Shown in pieces: positions 31,755 to 41,391 of a DNA stretch of 64,000 nt (its first letter is position 1; each line of letters starts with the position of its first letter). The notes beneath the pieces are model-generated. The model had not been told where the DNA came from. It saw only the letters and a program-made list of their open reading frames with translations, and made no database searches. A program made the translations under genes and the position numbers. The DNA comes from Brevundimonas intermedia (lineage in GTDB: Bacteria > Pseudomonadota > Alphaproteobacteria > Caulobacterales > Caulobacteraceae): positions 124,001 through 188,000 of the forward strand of contig NZ_SPVH01000001.1 in the NCBI RefSeq assembly GCF_004614235.1, given 5' to 3'.

Positions 31755-34226
31755 TCACAGGGTCTTTTTGGGACAGGGGGCCGTGGGCGAGGCCGGTCCA
31801 TCCGACAAGCGTATATCGGCGAGCGAGATGGTCAGCGGCGCCGTGGAAACAAGGCTGAACGGTTGATCCACGGACCGAAGCTCCACGCCGCTTTGCGCCA
31901 GGCAGCGCAACGGAATGGATATGGTGCGCCACTCGCCGGTCGGTCCGGTCAACGGCGCCAGATCGACGAAGGTCATGCCCATGCCCGCCCACAGGGCGCC
32001 GGTGATCGGCGTCTCGACACGCGCACGGAAAGTCAGGGAGCGATCCGCACGCTCGGACAGGTCGATCCGGTCCCCGCCGATGCCAACCAGGGCCTGGCCC
32101 GAGAAGGCGAGCCGCAGGCTGTCTTCCTGGATCGCTCCGTCGGTCGGAGACCACGCAACCGAGGCGCTGGCTCCCCGAGGCGACGCCACCGCCGTGACGC
32201 CCGCCCCATCGCGAATGCTCATCGTCCAGGGCGGCTGGAAGCGGCCGGTGACGAAGAAGCGGTCCAGGTTGACTGGCGGCAGATCGACGCCAGACACCTC
32301 AGGCAGCGCTCCCACCGATCCGGGCTTGGCGTAGGACAGGCCATAGCCATAGGCGAACAGAGGATCATATCCCGGCTGGCCAACGTTAAGCGGCGTGCCC
32401 TCCGCTGTTCGCGGCCAGGAGAAGGTCAGACGCCCGGTGAAATCATGGGCGGCCTTGCCGGATGGATCCGCCACCAGCACGTCGGCCACGCCCTGCCCCT
32501 GGGTTCCCGGCAGCCAGGCTGCGACGAAGGCGTCAGAAGCGTTGATCTCCGGGTTCACCCACAACGGGCGGCCCGTCAGGAAGACGGTCACGGTCGGCAC
32601 GCCCGCCGCCTTCAGCCGCTTCAGAATTTCCAGCGGATTTTCGGACCGATAGTCCAGATGGCGAACGTCGCCCTGACCTTCCGCATAGGGCGTCTCGCCG
32701 AACACGACCACAGCGACGTCCGGCTTGTCCTGGAAAACGCCATCGGCGCTGAGCGTCGCCTCGCCTCCGGCCGCAGCCACCGCATCCCTCAGTCCAGCCC
32801 AGATCGACTGGCCGTTGGGGAAGTCGGCGTTGCTGTTGCCGGTGCCCTGCCAACTGATGGTCCAGCCGCCCGACGCCTGGCCGATGTCGTCGGCGTCGCC
32901 GGCCACCAGGACACGCGCGCCCGGCCGAATAGGAAGGACCGATTCCTCGTTCTTGAGCAGCACCAGAGATTTCCGCACCGCTTCGCGGGCCAGCTCCAGG
33001 TGATCCGGCGCACCCAGACGATTCAGCTCGCCCGCCAAGGCGTAGCGCGCGGGTTCGAACACGCCCGCCTTGACCTTCACCCGTAGGATGCGGGTCACGG
33101 CGTCGTCCAACACGGCCATTGGGATGCGCCCCGAGCGCACTTGCGCCAGGGTGTTGTCATAGAGGCCGCGCCAGCTGTCCGGCGCCATATACATGTCCAG
33201 CCCCGCTTCCAGCGCCTCGGGGCAGCTGACCGTGGTGCAGCCCGGAAGCTGGCCGTGGGCGTTCCAGTCGCCGACGACGAAACCTTCGAAGCCCAGACGC
33301 CCCTTCAGCACATCGCGCAGGATGGTCGGATTGCCGGTGTGCTTGACCCCGTTCCAGCTGGAGAATGACGCCATGATCGTCAGGGCGCCCGCGTTGATGG
33401 CGGCCGGATAGCCGCCCAGATGGATGTCGATCAGCTCGCGCTCAGTCCCTTTGAAGTCGCCCTGATCATGGCCGCCGTCCGTGCCGCCGTCGGCCAGGAA
33501 GTGTTTGGCCGAACTGACGACACGTTCCGGGCCGATCGGCCGATCCGCCGACAGCACGCCCTGCAGACCTTCGACCATCGCCCCGGCGTAGTCGACCTGA
33601 ACGTCCGGGATTTCGGCATAGCCTTCCAGCGTGCGGCCCCACCGGTCGTCCCGAGGCACCGCCAGGGTCGGCGCAAAGGTCCAGTCGGCTCCCGTGGCGG
33701 CGATCTCCTCGGCCGTGGCCGCGCCGATGCGCCGGATCAGGTCGGGATCGTGCGCCGCCCCCAGTCCGATATTGTGCGGAAAGATGGTCGCACCGAAGAT
33801 GTTGTTGTGGCCGTGCACTGCGTCCACGCCGAACAGCAGCGGGACGCGCGCGCCCGGACGCTGAGCCGCCGCCGCGCGGAATGCCGCAGCCAGATCGACC
33901 CAGGCTTGGGCCGGGGCGCGGTCATCTCCGCCAGGACCGGACGTGCCGCCCGCCAGGACCGACCCGAGCGGATAGGTCAGCAGATCTTCCGGCTTGATGG
34001 AGGCGATGTCGGCCTGGATCGTCTGGCCGACCTTCTCTTCGACCGTCATCCGGGCCAGCAGCTCGCGCACCAAAGCTTCGGTCCGCGCATCGGTCATGGC
34101 GGGGGGACTGTGAGCCGCCGGCCACATCTCGGGGTGGGCCCGCGACGCCTCGGGAACGGGGGCCCCGGCGCCTGCCGACTGCATGGCGATCGTCAAGGCC
34201 GCGGCGATGGCGGTCGTGTTCATCAT
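31755..34226 (-). CDS. GH3 exo-beta-glucanase/beta-glucosidase (ExoP-like), exported
   Basis: From ATG 34226 (GGGGGAGAAG just upstream) the protein is 823 residues with a signal peptide. The GH3 barrel shows LLARMTVEEKVGQTIQADI, LFGVDAVHGHNNIFGATIFPHN, SSAKHFLADGGTDGG and the nucleophile aspartate in GFVVGDWNAHG. The pair of cysteines after it (PGCTTVSCPEA) is typical of exo-1,3/1,4-beta-glucan glucohydrolases. A C-terminal beta-sandwich of about 150 residues (from about 660) fits the ExoP galactose-binding-like module. It probably trims beta-glucans or beta-glucosides in the periplasm. It is divergent from another GH3 gene across a perfect LacI-type operator. Confidence 0.92.
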   Translation of the reverse strand: MMNTTAIAAALTIAMQSAGAGAPVPEASRAHPEMWPAAHSPPAMTDARTEALVRELLARMTVEEKVGQTIQADIASIKPEDLLTYPLGSVLAGGTSGPGGDDRAPAQAWVDLAAAFRAAAAQRPGARVPLLFGVDAVHGHNNIFGATIFPHNIGLGAAHDPDLIRRIGAATAEEIAATGADWTFAPTLAVPRDDRWGRTLEGYAEIPDVQVDYAGAMVEGLQGVLSADRPIGPERVVSSAKHFLADGGTDGGHDQGDFKGTERELIDIHLGGYPAAINAGALTIMASFSSWNGVKHTGNPTILRDVLKGRLGFEGFVVGDWNAHGQLPGCTTVSCPEALEAGLDMYMAPDSWRGLYDNTLAQVRSGRIPMAVLDDAVTRILRVKVKAGVFEPARYALAGELNRLGAPDHLELAREAVRKSLVLLKNEESVLPIRPGARVLVAGDADDIGQASGGWTISWQGTGNSNADFPNGQSIWAGLRDAVAAAGGEATLSADGVFQDKPDVAVVVFGETPYAEGQGDVRHLDYRSENPLEILKRLKAAGVPTVTVFLTGRPLWVNPEINASDAFVAAWLPGTQGQGVADVLVADPSGKAAHDFTGRLTFSWPRTAEGTPLNVGQPGYDPLFAYGYGLSYAKPGSVGALPEVSGVDLPPVNLDRFFVTGRFQPPWTMSIRDGAGVTAVASPRGASASVAWSPTDGAIQEDSLRLAFSGQALVGIGGDRIDLSERADRSLTFRARVETPITGALWAGMGMTFVDLAPLTGPTGEWRTISIPLRCLAQSGVELRSVDQPFSLVSTAPLTISLADIRLSDGPASPTAPCPKKTL

Positions 34227-34324
34227 GATCTTCTCCCCCGCGGCGGACGCCGCGCTGTTTTCGCCTCTTGCGAGGTCTTTCGTTTTCGGTCCTGACAACC
34301 GCTAGATCTCACGCTAGGTATTGA

Positions 34325-34338
34325 TGGTAACGTTGTCA
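34325..34338. promoter_or_regulatory. LacI-type operator between divergent GH3 genes
   Basis: TGGTAACGTTGTCA is the reference copy of the regional dyad. It sits 99 bases before the minus-strand GH3 start and 26 bases before the plus-strand GH3 start, placed to control both. Confidence 0.7.
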
Positions 34339-34363
34339 ACGCGACATTCGAGAGGCCGCGCCC

Positions 34364-36340
34364 ATGCCCTTTTCCTTCCTGTCCTTGGCTCTGGCCGCAA
34401 CCCTGGCCGTGGCTTCGCCTCCGCCCGAGCCTGTCGATGCCGCACCGGCGATCTTCCAAGACGGAGAAACCTTCCGCGACATGGACCGCAACGGTCGTCT
34501 TGATCCCTATGAGGACCACCGGCTGGACGCAGACCGGCGCGTCGCCGACCTTCTGTCGCGCATGACGCTGGAGGAAAAGGCCGGCGCGGTGATGCACGGC
34601 ACGGCGCCGACGCCTCAGAGCGTCCGTGGCGGCGTCGGTGTAGCGGAAACCTATGATGTCGCGCGGTTCGAGACCCTCAACCGCCAGCGCCACATCAGCA
34701 GCGTCATCACCTGTCTCAGCGCCGCGCCCGATGTCCTGGCGGCCCAGAACAACGCGCTTCAAAGGGTCGCCAGTGGGTCGCGCCTGGGCATACCGGTGAC
34801 GATCAGCACCGACCCCCGCAACCATTTCCAGCGCACCGACGGCGCCAGCCTGGCGGCGCTCGGCTTTTCGCAATGGCCGGAACCCCTGGGCTTGGCGGCA
34901 TTGGATGACGCCGAGATCGTGCGTCGGTTCGGCGACGCGGCACGCCAGGAGTATCGAGCGGTCGGCATCCACATGGCCTTGTCGCCCCAGGCCGACCTGG
35001 CCACCGAGCCGCGCTGGTCCCGCATCAACGGCACTTTCGGCGAGGATCCCGCCCGTACCGGCCGCATGGTCCAGGCCTATGTCGTCGGTTTCCAGGGCGC
35101 AGCAGACGGCCTGCGCCCGGACGGGGTCGCGGCGGTTGTCAAACACTGGGTCGGATACGGCGCCGCGCCGGAAGGCTGGGACGGCCACAACTATTATGGC
35201 CGGTTCTCGCGCTTGGGCGACACCGAACTGGCGACCCACATCCAGCCCTTCCTGGGAGCCTTCGCAGCGGGCGTGGCGGGCGTCATGCCGACCTATAATA
35301 TTCTGCAGGGCGTCACCCTCGACGGGGCGCCGATCGAGCCGGTCGGGGCCGGCTTCAACCACGGCCTGCTGACTACGCTGCTGCGGGATCGCTACGGCTT
35401 CAAGGGCCTGGTCGTGTCGGACTGGGCCATCACCAACGATTGCGGCGACAACTGCCGCATGGGCGCGACGCCTCACGGCTTCGGCGACATCGCCATGCCC
35501 TGGGGTGTGGAGGATCTCACCGAGACCGAGCGCTTCGCCAAGGGCATGAACGCCGGCGTCGATCAGTTCGGCGGCACCGAACAGACGGACCGGATGGTCG
35601 AGGCGGTCCACCAGGGTCTGGTTCCCGAAGCCCGTCTGGACCAGGCCGTCAGCCGAGTGCTGCGACTGAAGTTCGAACTCGGCCTGTTCGACCATCCCTT
35701 CGTCGACCCCGCTGCGGCGACGCGAATGCTGGCCGACCCGGCGCGTCAGGCCATGGCCGACGACGTCCAGCGCCGCGCCATGGTGATGCTGGAAAATCGC
35801 CTGCCCGCGCCGGTCTCGCCCGGCGCCCCCGTCTATCTGCACGGCGTCGCGCCTGAGGCGGCCCGCGCCGCCGGCCTGATCCCGGTGGACACGCCCGAGG
35901 GGGCGGATATCGCCCTGTTCCGCTTGGCCGCGCCGTTCGAGACGCCGCACCCTAACTTCTTCTTCGGTAGCCGCCAGCACGAGGGCGCTCTCGACTTCCC
36001 GGTCGACGATCCCGCCCTGGCGGACCTGCGGCGCGCAGCCGCCGCCACGCCGACGATCGTCAGCGTCTATCTGGATCGTCCCGCCGTGCTGACGTCGTTG
36101 AAGCCGCTGGCCAGCGTCCTGATCGGCGAGTTCGGCGCCTCGGACGCCGCCGTGCTGGACGTCGCCATGGGTCGGACCCACGCCGAGGGCCGGCTGCCCT
36201 TCGCCCTGCCCGCGTCGATGGATCAGGTCCGCGCCCAGGATCCCGCCCGTCCCGACGATCTGGGCGCGCTCCTCTATCCGCTCGGCTACGCCTGGATGGG
36301 ACAGGCGGGCGCGCATCAGTCGTCCAGCCGTTCGAAATAG
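34364..36340 (+). CDS. GH3 beta-glucosidase with N-terminal EF-hand-like loop, exported
   Basis: The 658-residue protein has a signal peptide (SFLSLALAATLAVASPPPEP). Residues around 40-51 form a complete EF-hand-type calcium loop (DMDRNGRLDPYE: acidic at 1, 3 and 9, Asn at 5, Gly at 6, Glu at 12). The GH3 barrel follows, with LLSRMTLEEKAG, VAAVVKHWVGYGAAPEG and the nucleophile aspartate in GLVVSDWAITNDC. There is no Fn3 tail, so it is shorter than the BglX type. It probably cleaves glucosides in the periplasm. The 3' end overlaps the convergent tannase-family gene by 25 bases. Confidence 0.92.
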   Translation: MPFSFLSLALAATLAVASPPPEPVDAAPAIFQDGETFRDMDRNGRLDPYEDHRLDADRRVADLLSRMTLEEKAGAVMHGTAPTPQSVRGGVGVAETYDVARFETLNRQRHISSVITCLSAAPDVLAAQNNALQRVASGSRLGIPVTISTDPRNHFQRTDGASLAALGFSQWPEPLGLAALDDAEIVRRFGDAARQEYRAVGIHMALSPQADLATEPRWSRINGTFGEDPARTGRMVQAYVVGFQGAADGLRPDGVAAVVKHWVGYGAAPEGWDGHNYYGRFSRLGDTELATHIQPFLGAFAAGVAGVMPTYNILQGVTLDGAPIEPVGAGFNHGLLTTLLRDRYGFKGLVVSDWAITNDCGDNCRMGATPHGFGDIAMPWGVEDLTETERFAKGMNAGVDQFGGTEQTDRMVEAVHQGLVPEARLDQAVSRVLRLKFELGLFDHPFVDPAAATRMLADPARQAMADDVQRRAMVMLENRLPAPVSPGAPVYLHGVAPEAARAAGLIPVDTPEGADIALFRLAAPFETPHPNFFFGSRQHEGALDFPVDDPALADLRRAAAATPTIVSVYLDRPAVLTSLKPLASVLIGEFGASDAAVLDVAMGRTHAEGRLPFALPASMDQVRAQDPARPDDLGALLYPLGYAWMGQAGAHQSSSRSK

Positions 36341-37737
36341 AGCGGGCGTCCCGGCCGACCGTCGGCGAAGCGCGTCTCTAGCTGCTCGGGCGCCTGGCCG
36401 GCTTCGACCCAGGCTTCCAAAGCGGCCTGCAGCCCTTGAGGTGCGGCGCCCGGCCCGCCGCCGCAGTGGCTGACGCCCGGCGCGATGAAGAGGCGGTGGA
36501 AGGCGGCGCTGTCGGGCGTCGCCCGCCTCACGGCCTCGGCGTAGGCGATGGAATCGCGCAGGGGCACGACCGGGTCGGCGCCGCCATGCCATTGGATCAG
36601 CTTGCCGCCCTTGGCGCGGAAGGCCGAAAGGTCAGGATTTTCGGCGTCGATAACCGGCGCGAGGCGCGTGTGGGCCCGGCTCCAGTCGGCGTCGAAGTCG
36701 AAGTCGCGCCACGTCCAGTCCGCATCATCGAAGGCCCATACGCGCCAGAACCCCTCACGCGCCGGACGAGTCGGATCGCGGGGATCGGCCCAATAGGCGG
36801 CCCAGCCCGCCTCGCTGCCCGGCGGCCAACCCCAGGCGATGCGCTGACCTGTCCTGGGATTTGTCGCGCCCGCATACATCCGGCGCAGGGCGGCGACCTG
36901 TTCAGTCGTCAGACAGTCGGGCCGGTCGTCTCCGGCGCAATCCAGCACCGCCGGGTCGAAGGCGCAGTCCTGCGGCGCCGTCACCCAAGGCTGGTCCGGA
37001 TCATCATCCGGGCGTCGGCAGGCGGCGATCGACGCCCGGCTGATCATCGTCAGTTTGGACACCGGCAGAATCTCGCGTCCGTCGGCGTCGTGGTTCTGCA
37101 CGAACTGCCAAAGGAAGGCGGCGTTCAACCGGGTGCGATAGTTGCCGGGCGCGCCCGCCAGAACCCCGTCGAAGTCGTCCGGATAGCGCTGTGCCTCCAT
37201 CAGGGCCTGGTGCCCGCCGGTCGAACAGCCGTTGAAATAACTCCAGTCCGGCGCCCGGCCGTAGAAGGCGTCGACCACCGCCTTGGCCTGGACCACGCTG
37301 ACATGAACGGCCCGATGACCCCAGTCCACGACCGCCTCTGGACGGCCGACGGCGAAGTCAGGATCGTCGCCCGTGTGTCCCGTGTCCGTGCCGACCGCGA
37401 CCGCGCCGTCGCTGAGCGCCTCGACCATGCCGAAATAGGGCAGGGCTGAGCTGTAGCCCCCATTGCCGGACATTCGCAGCCTCCCAGCCCAGCCGTTCAG
37501 CGGCAGCCAGACCTCGAAGCCGATCTCCGACCCGACGACAGGGCGCGCCTTTCCGGTCACACGGCAGAAAGCCGGTGTTTCGGGCAGCGGCCGGTTCATG
37601 CCCGGCGGCGTCCAGGCGCCGGCGGCCACCACCTCCGTCGTGATCTCGGCGTGGTCCAGAGCGGCGCCGGCAAGGGCCTTGCATCGGTCGGGCGCCGGAG
37701 CCGTCGCGACCAGCAGGACGGAGGCCAGGCCGATCAT
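36316..37737 (-). CDS. Tannase/feruloyl esterase family protein, exported
   Basis: The 473-residue protein has an N-terminal signal sequence and the tannase-family nucleophile elbow CSTGGHQA (C and S both present, in FNGCSTGGHQALMEAQ). Downstream come the acid in WHGGADPVVP and the histidine next to a cysteine in PGVSHCGGGPG, giving the CS-D-HC arrangement of the family. Such enzymes hydrolyse galloyl, feruloyl or similar aromatic esters in the periplasm or outside the cell. It is the last gene of the five-gene minus-strand operon, overlapping the preceding hydrolase gene by four bases (ATGA), and ends inside the 3' end of the convergent GH3 gene. Confidence 0.9.
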   Translation of the reverse strand: MIGLASVLLVATAPAPDRCKALAGAALDHAEITTEVVAAGAWTPPGMNRPLPETPAFCRVTGKARPVVGSEIGFEVWLPLNGWAGRLRMSGNGGYSSALPYFGMVEALSDGAVAVGTDTGHTGDDPDFAVGRPEAVVDWGHRAVHVSVVQAKAVVDAFYGRAPDWSYFNGCSTGGHQALMEAQRYPDDFDGVLAGAPGNYRTRLNAAFLWQFVQNHDADGREILPVSKLTMISRASIAACRRPDDDPDQPWVTAPQDCAFDPAVLDCAGDDRPDCLTTEQVAALRRMYAGATNPRTGQRIAWGWPPGSEAGWAAYWADPRDPTRPAREGFWRVWAFDDADWTWRDFDFDADWSRAHTRLAPVIDAENPDLSAFRAKGGKLIQWHGGADPVVPLRDSIAYAEAVRRATPDSAAFHRLFIAPGVSHCGGGPGAAPQGLQAALEAWVEAGQAPEQLETRFADGRPGRPLYFERLDD

Positions 37738-39728
37738 GGCCGCGCCTCTTGGACCAGAACATCGCTGGCCTGGGCCTCGGCGATCAGCCGCTCGGCGTCC
37801 TGCGGCGTCAGGAAGTGCTGCGCCGTCAGGTCGGCTGCGGCGGCGCGGACCGCGCGAACATAGCCTTCATGGTCACCGTATCGCTCTTGCAGCGACAGGC
37901 GCGGATCGCCCGACGCCTCGCGTTCTGCGCGGGTTGGCGCGAAAGGGATGAAGCCGCCCTGGAAGCCACAGCCCTGCCCCGCGTAATAGCCGGTCGCCTG
38001 AACGTTCCATCCCAGATAGGTCCCCAGCGGCGCACGGTGCTGGACCGACATGGCGCCGACCCGTTCGTTGCCGTCGGCGTCCACGCGGGGAACACGGGAG
38101 GACACGGTGTAGCTGACCGTCGGCGGCAGTCGCGTCTGGACACCCGACAGGTCGTCGGGATCGAACCCTTCGCCGAAATCATAGTGCAGGAAGGCGTTGA
38201 ACTTTCCGTCCGGCGACGCCGCGCCGGGGATGGAGGGGAAACCCATCGCGCGAGCCGTCGGTTCGACCAGTTCCCCCGCCGCCAGCGTCGGATAACGGCT
38301 GGGCGGCGGCTCGACGCCCTCGGCGACCCAAGCCATCAGTGCGCCGGTCAGTGCCCGCAGGGTGTCGGTCGTGGGATTGGGATTGCCCGGCAGAACGCAG
38401 CCATAGGTTTGCGCCCCCGCAAGGTCGAAGCCGCCTGCGCCGCCGCCGTGCGTCGTACCGGGGAAATAGTATCGCCGCACGGTGTCCGGCAGGGGAATGT
38501 CGGCGGCCGCGTCGGTCCCGACCAGGTTCGGCGACATGCGCAGCCCCCAGAATTCGGCCGAGGTGAAGGTCTCGAAGACCCTGGGACAGGTCTGGTCGCG
38601 GCTGCAGCGTGTCAGCAGGCTGGTCGGTCCCCGCCCCCGGACCTTGTCGTCATAGACGGACCACCACAGCGGCCCCTCGCTGCCGGGCTCGTAAAGGCCG
38701 GCCGCGCCGCCGGGCACAGCGAAGCGGAAGTTCAAGGGCGTGTGTCGAGCCGCGATCTGGGGGTTCAGCCCGTCGAAGACCCGGCGCCCCTGCTCGTCCG
38801 TGTTGAATCCCAGGTGCAGGAAGCTGCGGAGGAAGTTGCCCGCCTGGCTGACCCCGACGCCAATCGTCCATCGCACCCCGCCCGCCAGCGGATTGCCGTC
38901 CTCTTCGCCCGCATGGCGCAGGAAGGCGACCAGATCCCGGGTCGCGGCGAAACCGACGCCCAGCACCGGCGGGTCCTTCGCTGTATAGGTCAGCTCATAG
39001 GCGTAGGCCGGGTCGAAGCCGTCGCGCAGGCACAACTTCGTCGGGTCAGGCACGCCTGGAAACGGCGTTTCGGCGCAGTCGGCGAAGGCCCAGCCGCCGC
39101 TCGACACCGTCTCTGCCTGTGCGTCGTCGCTGCGCTTGCGGACCAGCGTCGCCTCCGTCGTCTCAAGGCTGAGCGGCAGCGGCTTCGCCGCGCCGCCGCC
39201 GAGGCCGCCGCGAATAGGCAGGGTCAGGGTTCCGGCCGGCGCATCGACGAACCGTACCAGCACAGACCCGGTCAGCGGTCCGCCGTCGGCCGCGTGTGCG
39301 ACCGGAACCTGAAGCGTCTGCAGGGATGGCGCAGGCGCAATGTCGCCCTGCCAGCCGCTGGCGACGTGGATGTGCCCCTCAGGATCACCGCCCAACCGCA
39401 TATTGCCTCGGTTGGGCACGTCGTAGAACAGAAAGCCGCTCCGACGCGCCCGATCAACCGGCCGGCTGAAGGCGAAGGTGGCGGCGTAGTCGATCTTGCC
39501 GCGCGCATTCCGAGGCGCGAGCGCCAGATCGGTGATCAGGGCGTTTCGGGGATCGGCAGGATCCAGTTCGCCCTCGAACCGCCCCGAGACCTTTTCGTAG
39601 GCGCCGGCCCGGCCGAAGTCACCGTCGATCGGCGCTCGCGTCTCGATCGTCAACCGGGTCACCTCGGCCTGGGCGGCGGGCGCGGTCAGCAGGGTGAAGG
39701 CGACGGCCGACGTGATCAAACGTTTCAT
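37734..39728 (-). CDS. Exported alpha/beta hydrolase-domain protein (Abhydrolase_10-like)
   Basis: The 664-residue product has a signal peptide (KRLITSAVAFTLLTAPAAQA). The next segment, VTRLTIETRAPIDGDFGRAGAYEKVSGRFEGELDP, is diagnostic of a family of large secreted proteins annotated only as alpha/beta hydrolase domain. The likely nucleophile lies in GVGVSQAGNFLRSFLHLGFN (GxSQxG). PGTTHGGGAGG may carry the catalytic histidine. The family is often next to aromatic-ester or TonB-receptor genes but has no settled substrate. The start overlaps the transporter stop by one base and the stop overlaps the tannase start, so all are translated as one unit. Confidence 0.85.
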   Translation of the reverse strand: MKRLITSAVAFTLLTAPAAQAEVTRLTIETRAPIDGDFGRAGAYEKVSGRFEGELDPADPRNALITDLALAPRNARGKIDYAATFAFSRPVDRARRSGFLFYDVPNRGNMRLGGDPEGHIHVASGWQGDIAPAPSLQTLQVPVAHAADGGPLTGSVLVRFVDAPAGTLTLPIRGGLGGGAAKPLPLSLETTEATLVRKRSDDAQAETVSSGGWAFADCAETPFPGVPDPTKLCLRDGFDPAYAYELTYTAKDPPVLGVGFAATRDLVAFLRHAGEEDGNPLAGGVRWTIGVGVSQAGNFLRSFLHLGFNTDEQGRRVFDGLNPQIAARHTPLNFRFAVPGGAAGLYEPGSEGPLWWSVYDDKVRGRGPTSLLTRCSRDQTCPRVFETFTSAEFWGLRMSPNLVGTDAAADIPLPDTVRRYYFPGTTHGGGAGGFDLAGAQTYGCVLPGNPNPTTDTLRALTGALMAWVAEGVEPPPSRYPTLAAGELVEPTARAMGFPSIPGAASPDGKFNAFLHYDFGEGFDPDDLSGVQTRLPPTVSYTVSSRVPRVDADGNERVGAMSVQHRAPLGTYLGWNVQATGYYAGQGCGFQGGFIPFAPTRAEREASGDPRLSLQERYGDHEGYVRAVRAAAADLTAQHFLTPQDAERLIAEAQASDVLVQEARP

Positions 39729-41041
39729 CACAGGGCTCCGGTAAGGGCGGCGACCACAGTCATGACCAAGGTGGTTCCGAACGCCCATTTGAAGACGAAC
39801 CGCTGGTGATCGCGCAGGGTCACGCCGGACAGGCCGATCAGGATGAAGGTCGAGGCGGTCAGCGGGCTGAGCGGAAAGCCGGTCGTCATCTGCCCCATCA
39901 GAGCGGCCCGGCCGATGGCGACGGGATCGTGCCCCACGGTCGCCGCCGTCTCGGCGAAGACCGGAAGAACCCCGAAATAATAGGCGTCGGGCGTGAAGAC
40001 GAGGCTCAACGGCATGCTGGTGACGGCAACCAGTCCGCTCAGCCAGGGCGTCAGGAAGGACGGCATGACGCCGGCCAGAACCCGGGCCATCGCCTCGATC
40101 ATCCCCGTCCCGTTCAGCACTCCGGTGAACACGCCCGCGGCCAGGATCATTGAGACGACCAGGACCACGCTGGCGGCATGACTGGCCAGTTGCGCCTGTT
40201 GCGCCTCCCAGCCGCGCCGGTTGACCGGGAGGGCGATCGCGAAGGCGATCATGAACAAGAGGAAGGGCGGAATGGCCGGCACGGGCACGACTTCGGCGTA
40301 AAGATCACGGAACAGCAGCACGATCAACGCCACCGTCAGGACCGCATTGAAGATGAACAGCCTGTCCACGCGCACGGGTTCGCGCTCCGTGGGCTCGGCG
40401 GGCGCGACGACGCCGGCGCCGACGACCGCCAGCCGTCGCCGCTCGCCCCGCCCCATCAGGAAGGCCGCCAGGAAGACCCACGCGATCCCCGCAAGCATCG
40501 CCGGCAGCAACGGAAGAAAGACCTGCTCTACCCCCGCGTCCAGCGCCGTCATCGCCCGCGCGGTCGGGCCGCCCCACGGCAACAGGTTCATCACCCCCGC
40601 CGACAAAGCGACGACGGCCGGCAGAATGAGGGGGTTCATACCCAGACGACGGTGCACAGGCAGAAGCGCTGTGATCGAGATCAGGAAGGTCGTCGCCCCG
40701 TCCCCGTCCAGGGCCACCAGCATCGGCAGGGCGGCTGTAGCCAGGCACAGCCGCACCGGATCGCCCCGCACCAGCCCGACCAGAGCGCGCACGATCGGCT
40801 CGAACAGGCCGACGTCGATCATCAATCCGAAATAAAGGACCGCGAACATCATCAGCGCCGCCACCGGCGCCACGGTCCTCAGGCCGTCGCCCGTCATCTC
40901 GGCCAGACCGCCGCCGAAGCCGCCGACCAGCGCGGCGACCACCGGCACGAGCACCAGCGCCGCCAGCACCGGCGTTCGCGTGAGCAGGATCAGCGCCAGA
41001 AAGACGCCGATCGTCACGAAGCCCAACACCGCCAGATCCAA
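39728..41041 (-). CDS. CitMHS-family citrate/organic-acid transporter
   Basis: The TTG at 41041, with GGGGGAGG upstream, gives a 437-residue protein with about 11-12 membrane helices; earlier in-frame codons add only a charged, non-conserved leader. Family marks are LDGDGATTFLISITALLPVHRRLGM, MNLLPWGGPTARA and SLVFTPDAYYFGVLPV. CitMHS proteins are inner-membrane symporters that take up citrate as a metal complex or related di/tricarboxylates. In this operon, behind two exported esterases, it probably imports the carboxylic acid released by them. The acid is not identified; a citrate-like or quinate-like plant acid is a reasonable guess. Confidence 0.9.
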   Translation of the reverse strand: MDLAVLGFVTIGVFLALILLTRTPVLAALVLVPVVAALVGGFGGGLAEMTGDGLRTVAPVAALMMFAVLYFGLMIDVGLFEPIVRALVGLVRGDPVRLCLATAALPMLVALDGDGATTFLISITALLPVHRRLGMNPLILPAVVALSAGVMNLLPWGGPTARAMTALDAGVEQVFLPLLPAMLAGIAWVFLAAFLMGRGERRRLAVVGAGVVAPAEPTEREPVRVDRLFIFNAVLTVALIVLLFRDLYAEVVPVPAIPPFLLFMIAFAIALPVNRRGWEAQQAQLASHAASVVLVVSMILAAGVFTGVLNGTGMIEAMARVLAGVMPSFLTPWLSGLVAVTSMPLSLVFTPDAYYFGVLPVFAETAATVGHDPVAIGRAALMGQMTTGFPLSPLTASTFILIGLSGVTLRDHQRFVFKWAFGTTLVMTVVAALTGAL

Positions 41042-41085
41042 AACCCTATCCTCCCCCGAGCGTCGCGGACTTCCGCCGCGTTCGC

Positions 41086-41391
41086 TCAATCCTCCAGTTC
41101 GACGCCGAGCAGCCAGGCTCCCAGACATTTGCCGTGCGCGTCCAGCGACGCCGAACGCGTGACGCCTCCCGCCAGGGCGCCCTCGATGACGAAATTCAGC
41201 GCCTTGAGACCCGGCAGCTCATGCCTGCGGATCGGATGATCAGGCTCAAGACACAGCCGCGCGCGCACCCGGTCTTCGGTCAGACCGCGCTGAAGACGAT
41301 AATAGTCCTCCGCCCGATAGGCGATGACGGCGATGTTGGACACGTCGCCCTTGTCGCCTGTTCTCGCATGCGCCAGTTCACGCAACAGCAT
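41086..41391 (-). CDS. AtuA-associated small ferredoxin-like-fold protein
   Basis: This 101-residue protein starts at ATG 41391, one base into the AtuA stop (TGATG). The N-terminal LRELAHARTGDKGDVSNIAVIAYR segment is the mark of the small domain that in many bacteria is fused to the C-terminus of AtuA-family proteins and here is a separate subunit. It probably forms a complex with the upstream AtuA-like protein. Its chemistry is unknown; the GDKGD motif looks like a ligand or metal contact. Confidence 0.82.
   Translation of the reverse strand: MLLRELAHARTGDKGDVSNIAVIAYRAEDYYRLQRGLTEDRVRARLCLEPDHPIRRHELPGLKALNFVIEGALAGGVTRSASLDAHGKCLGAWLLGVELED

Noticed and set aside
34223..36592. 789-residue minus-strand open frame
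   Set aside because: It is antisense to the GH3 gene at 34364-36340, which has a clear nucleophile motif and signal peptide.
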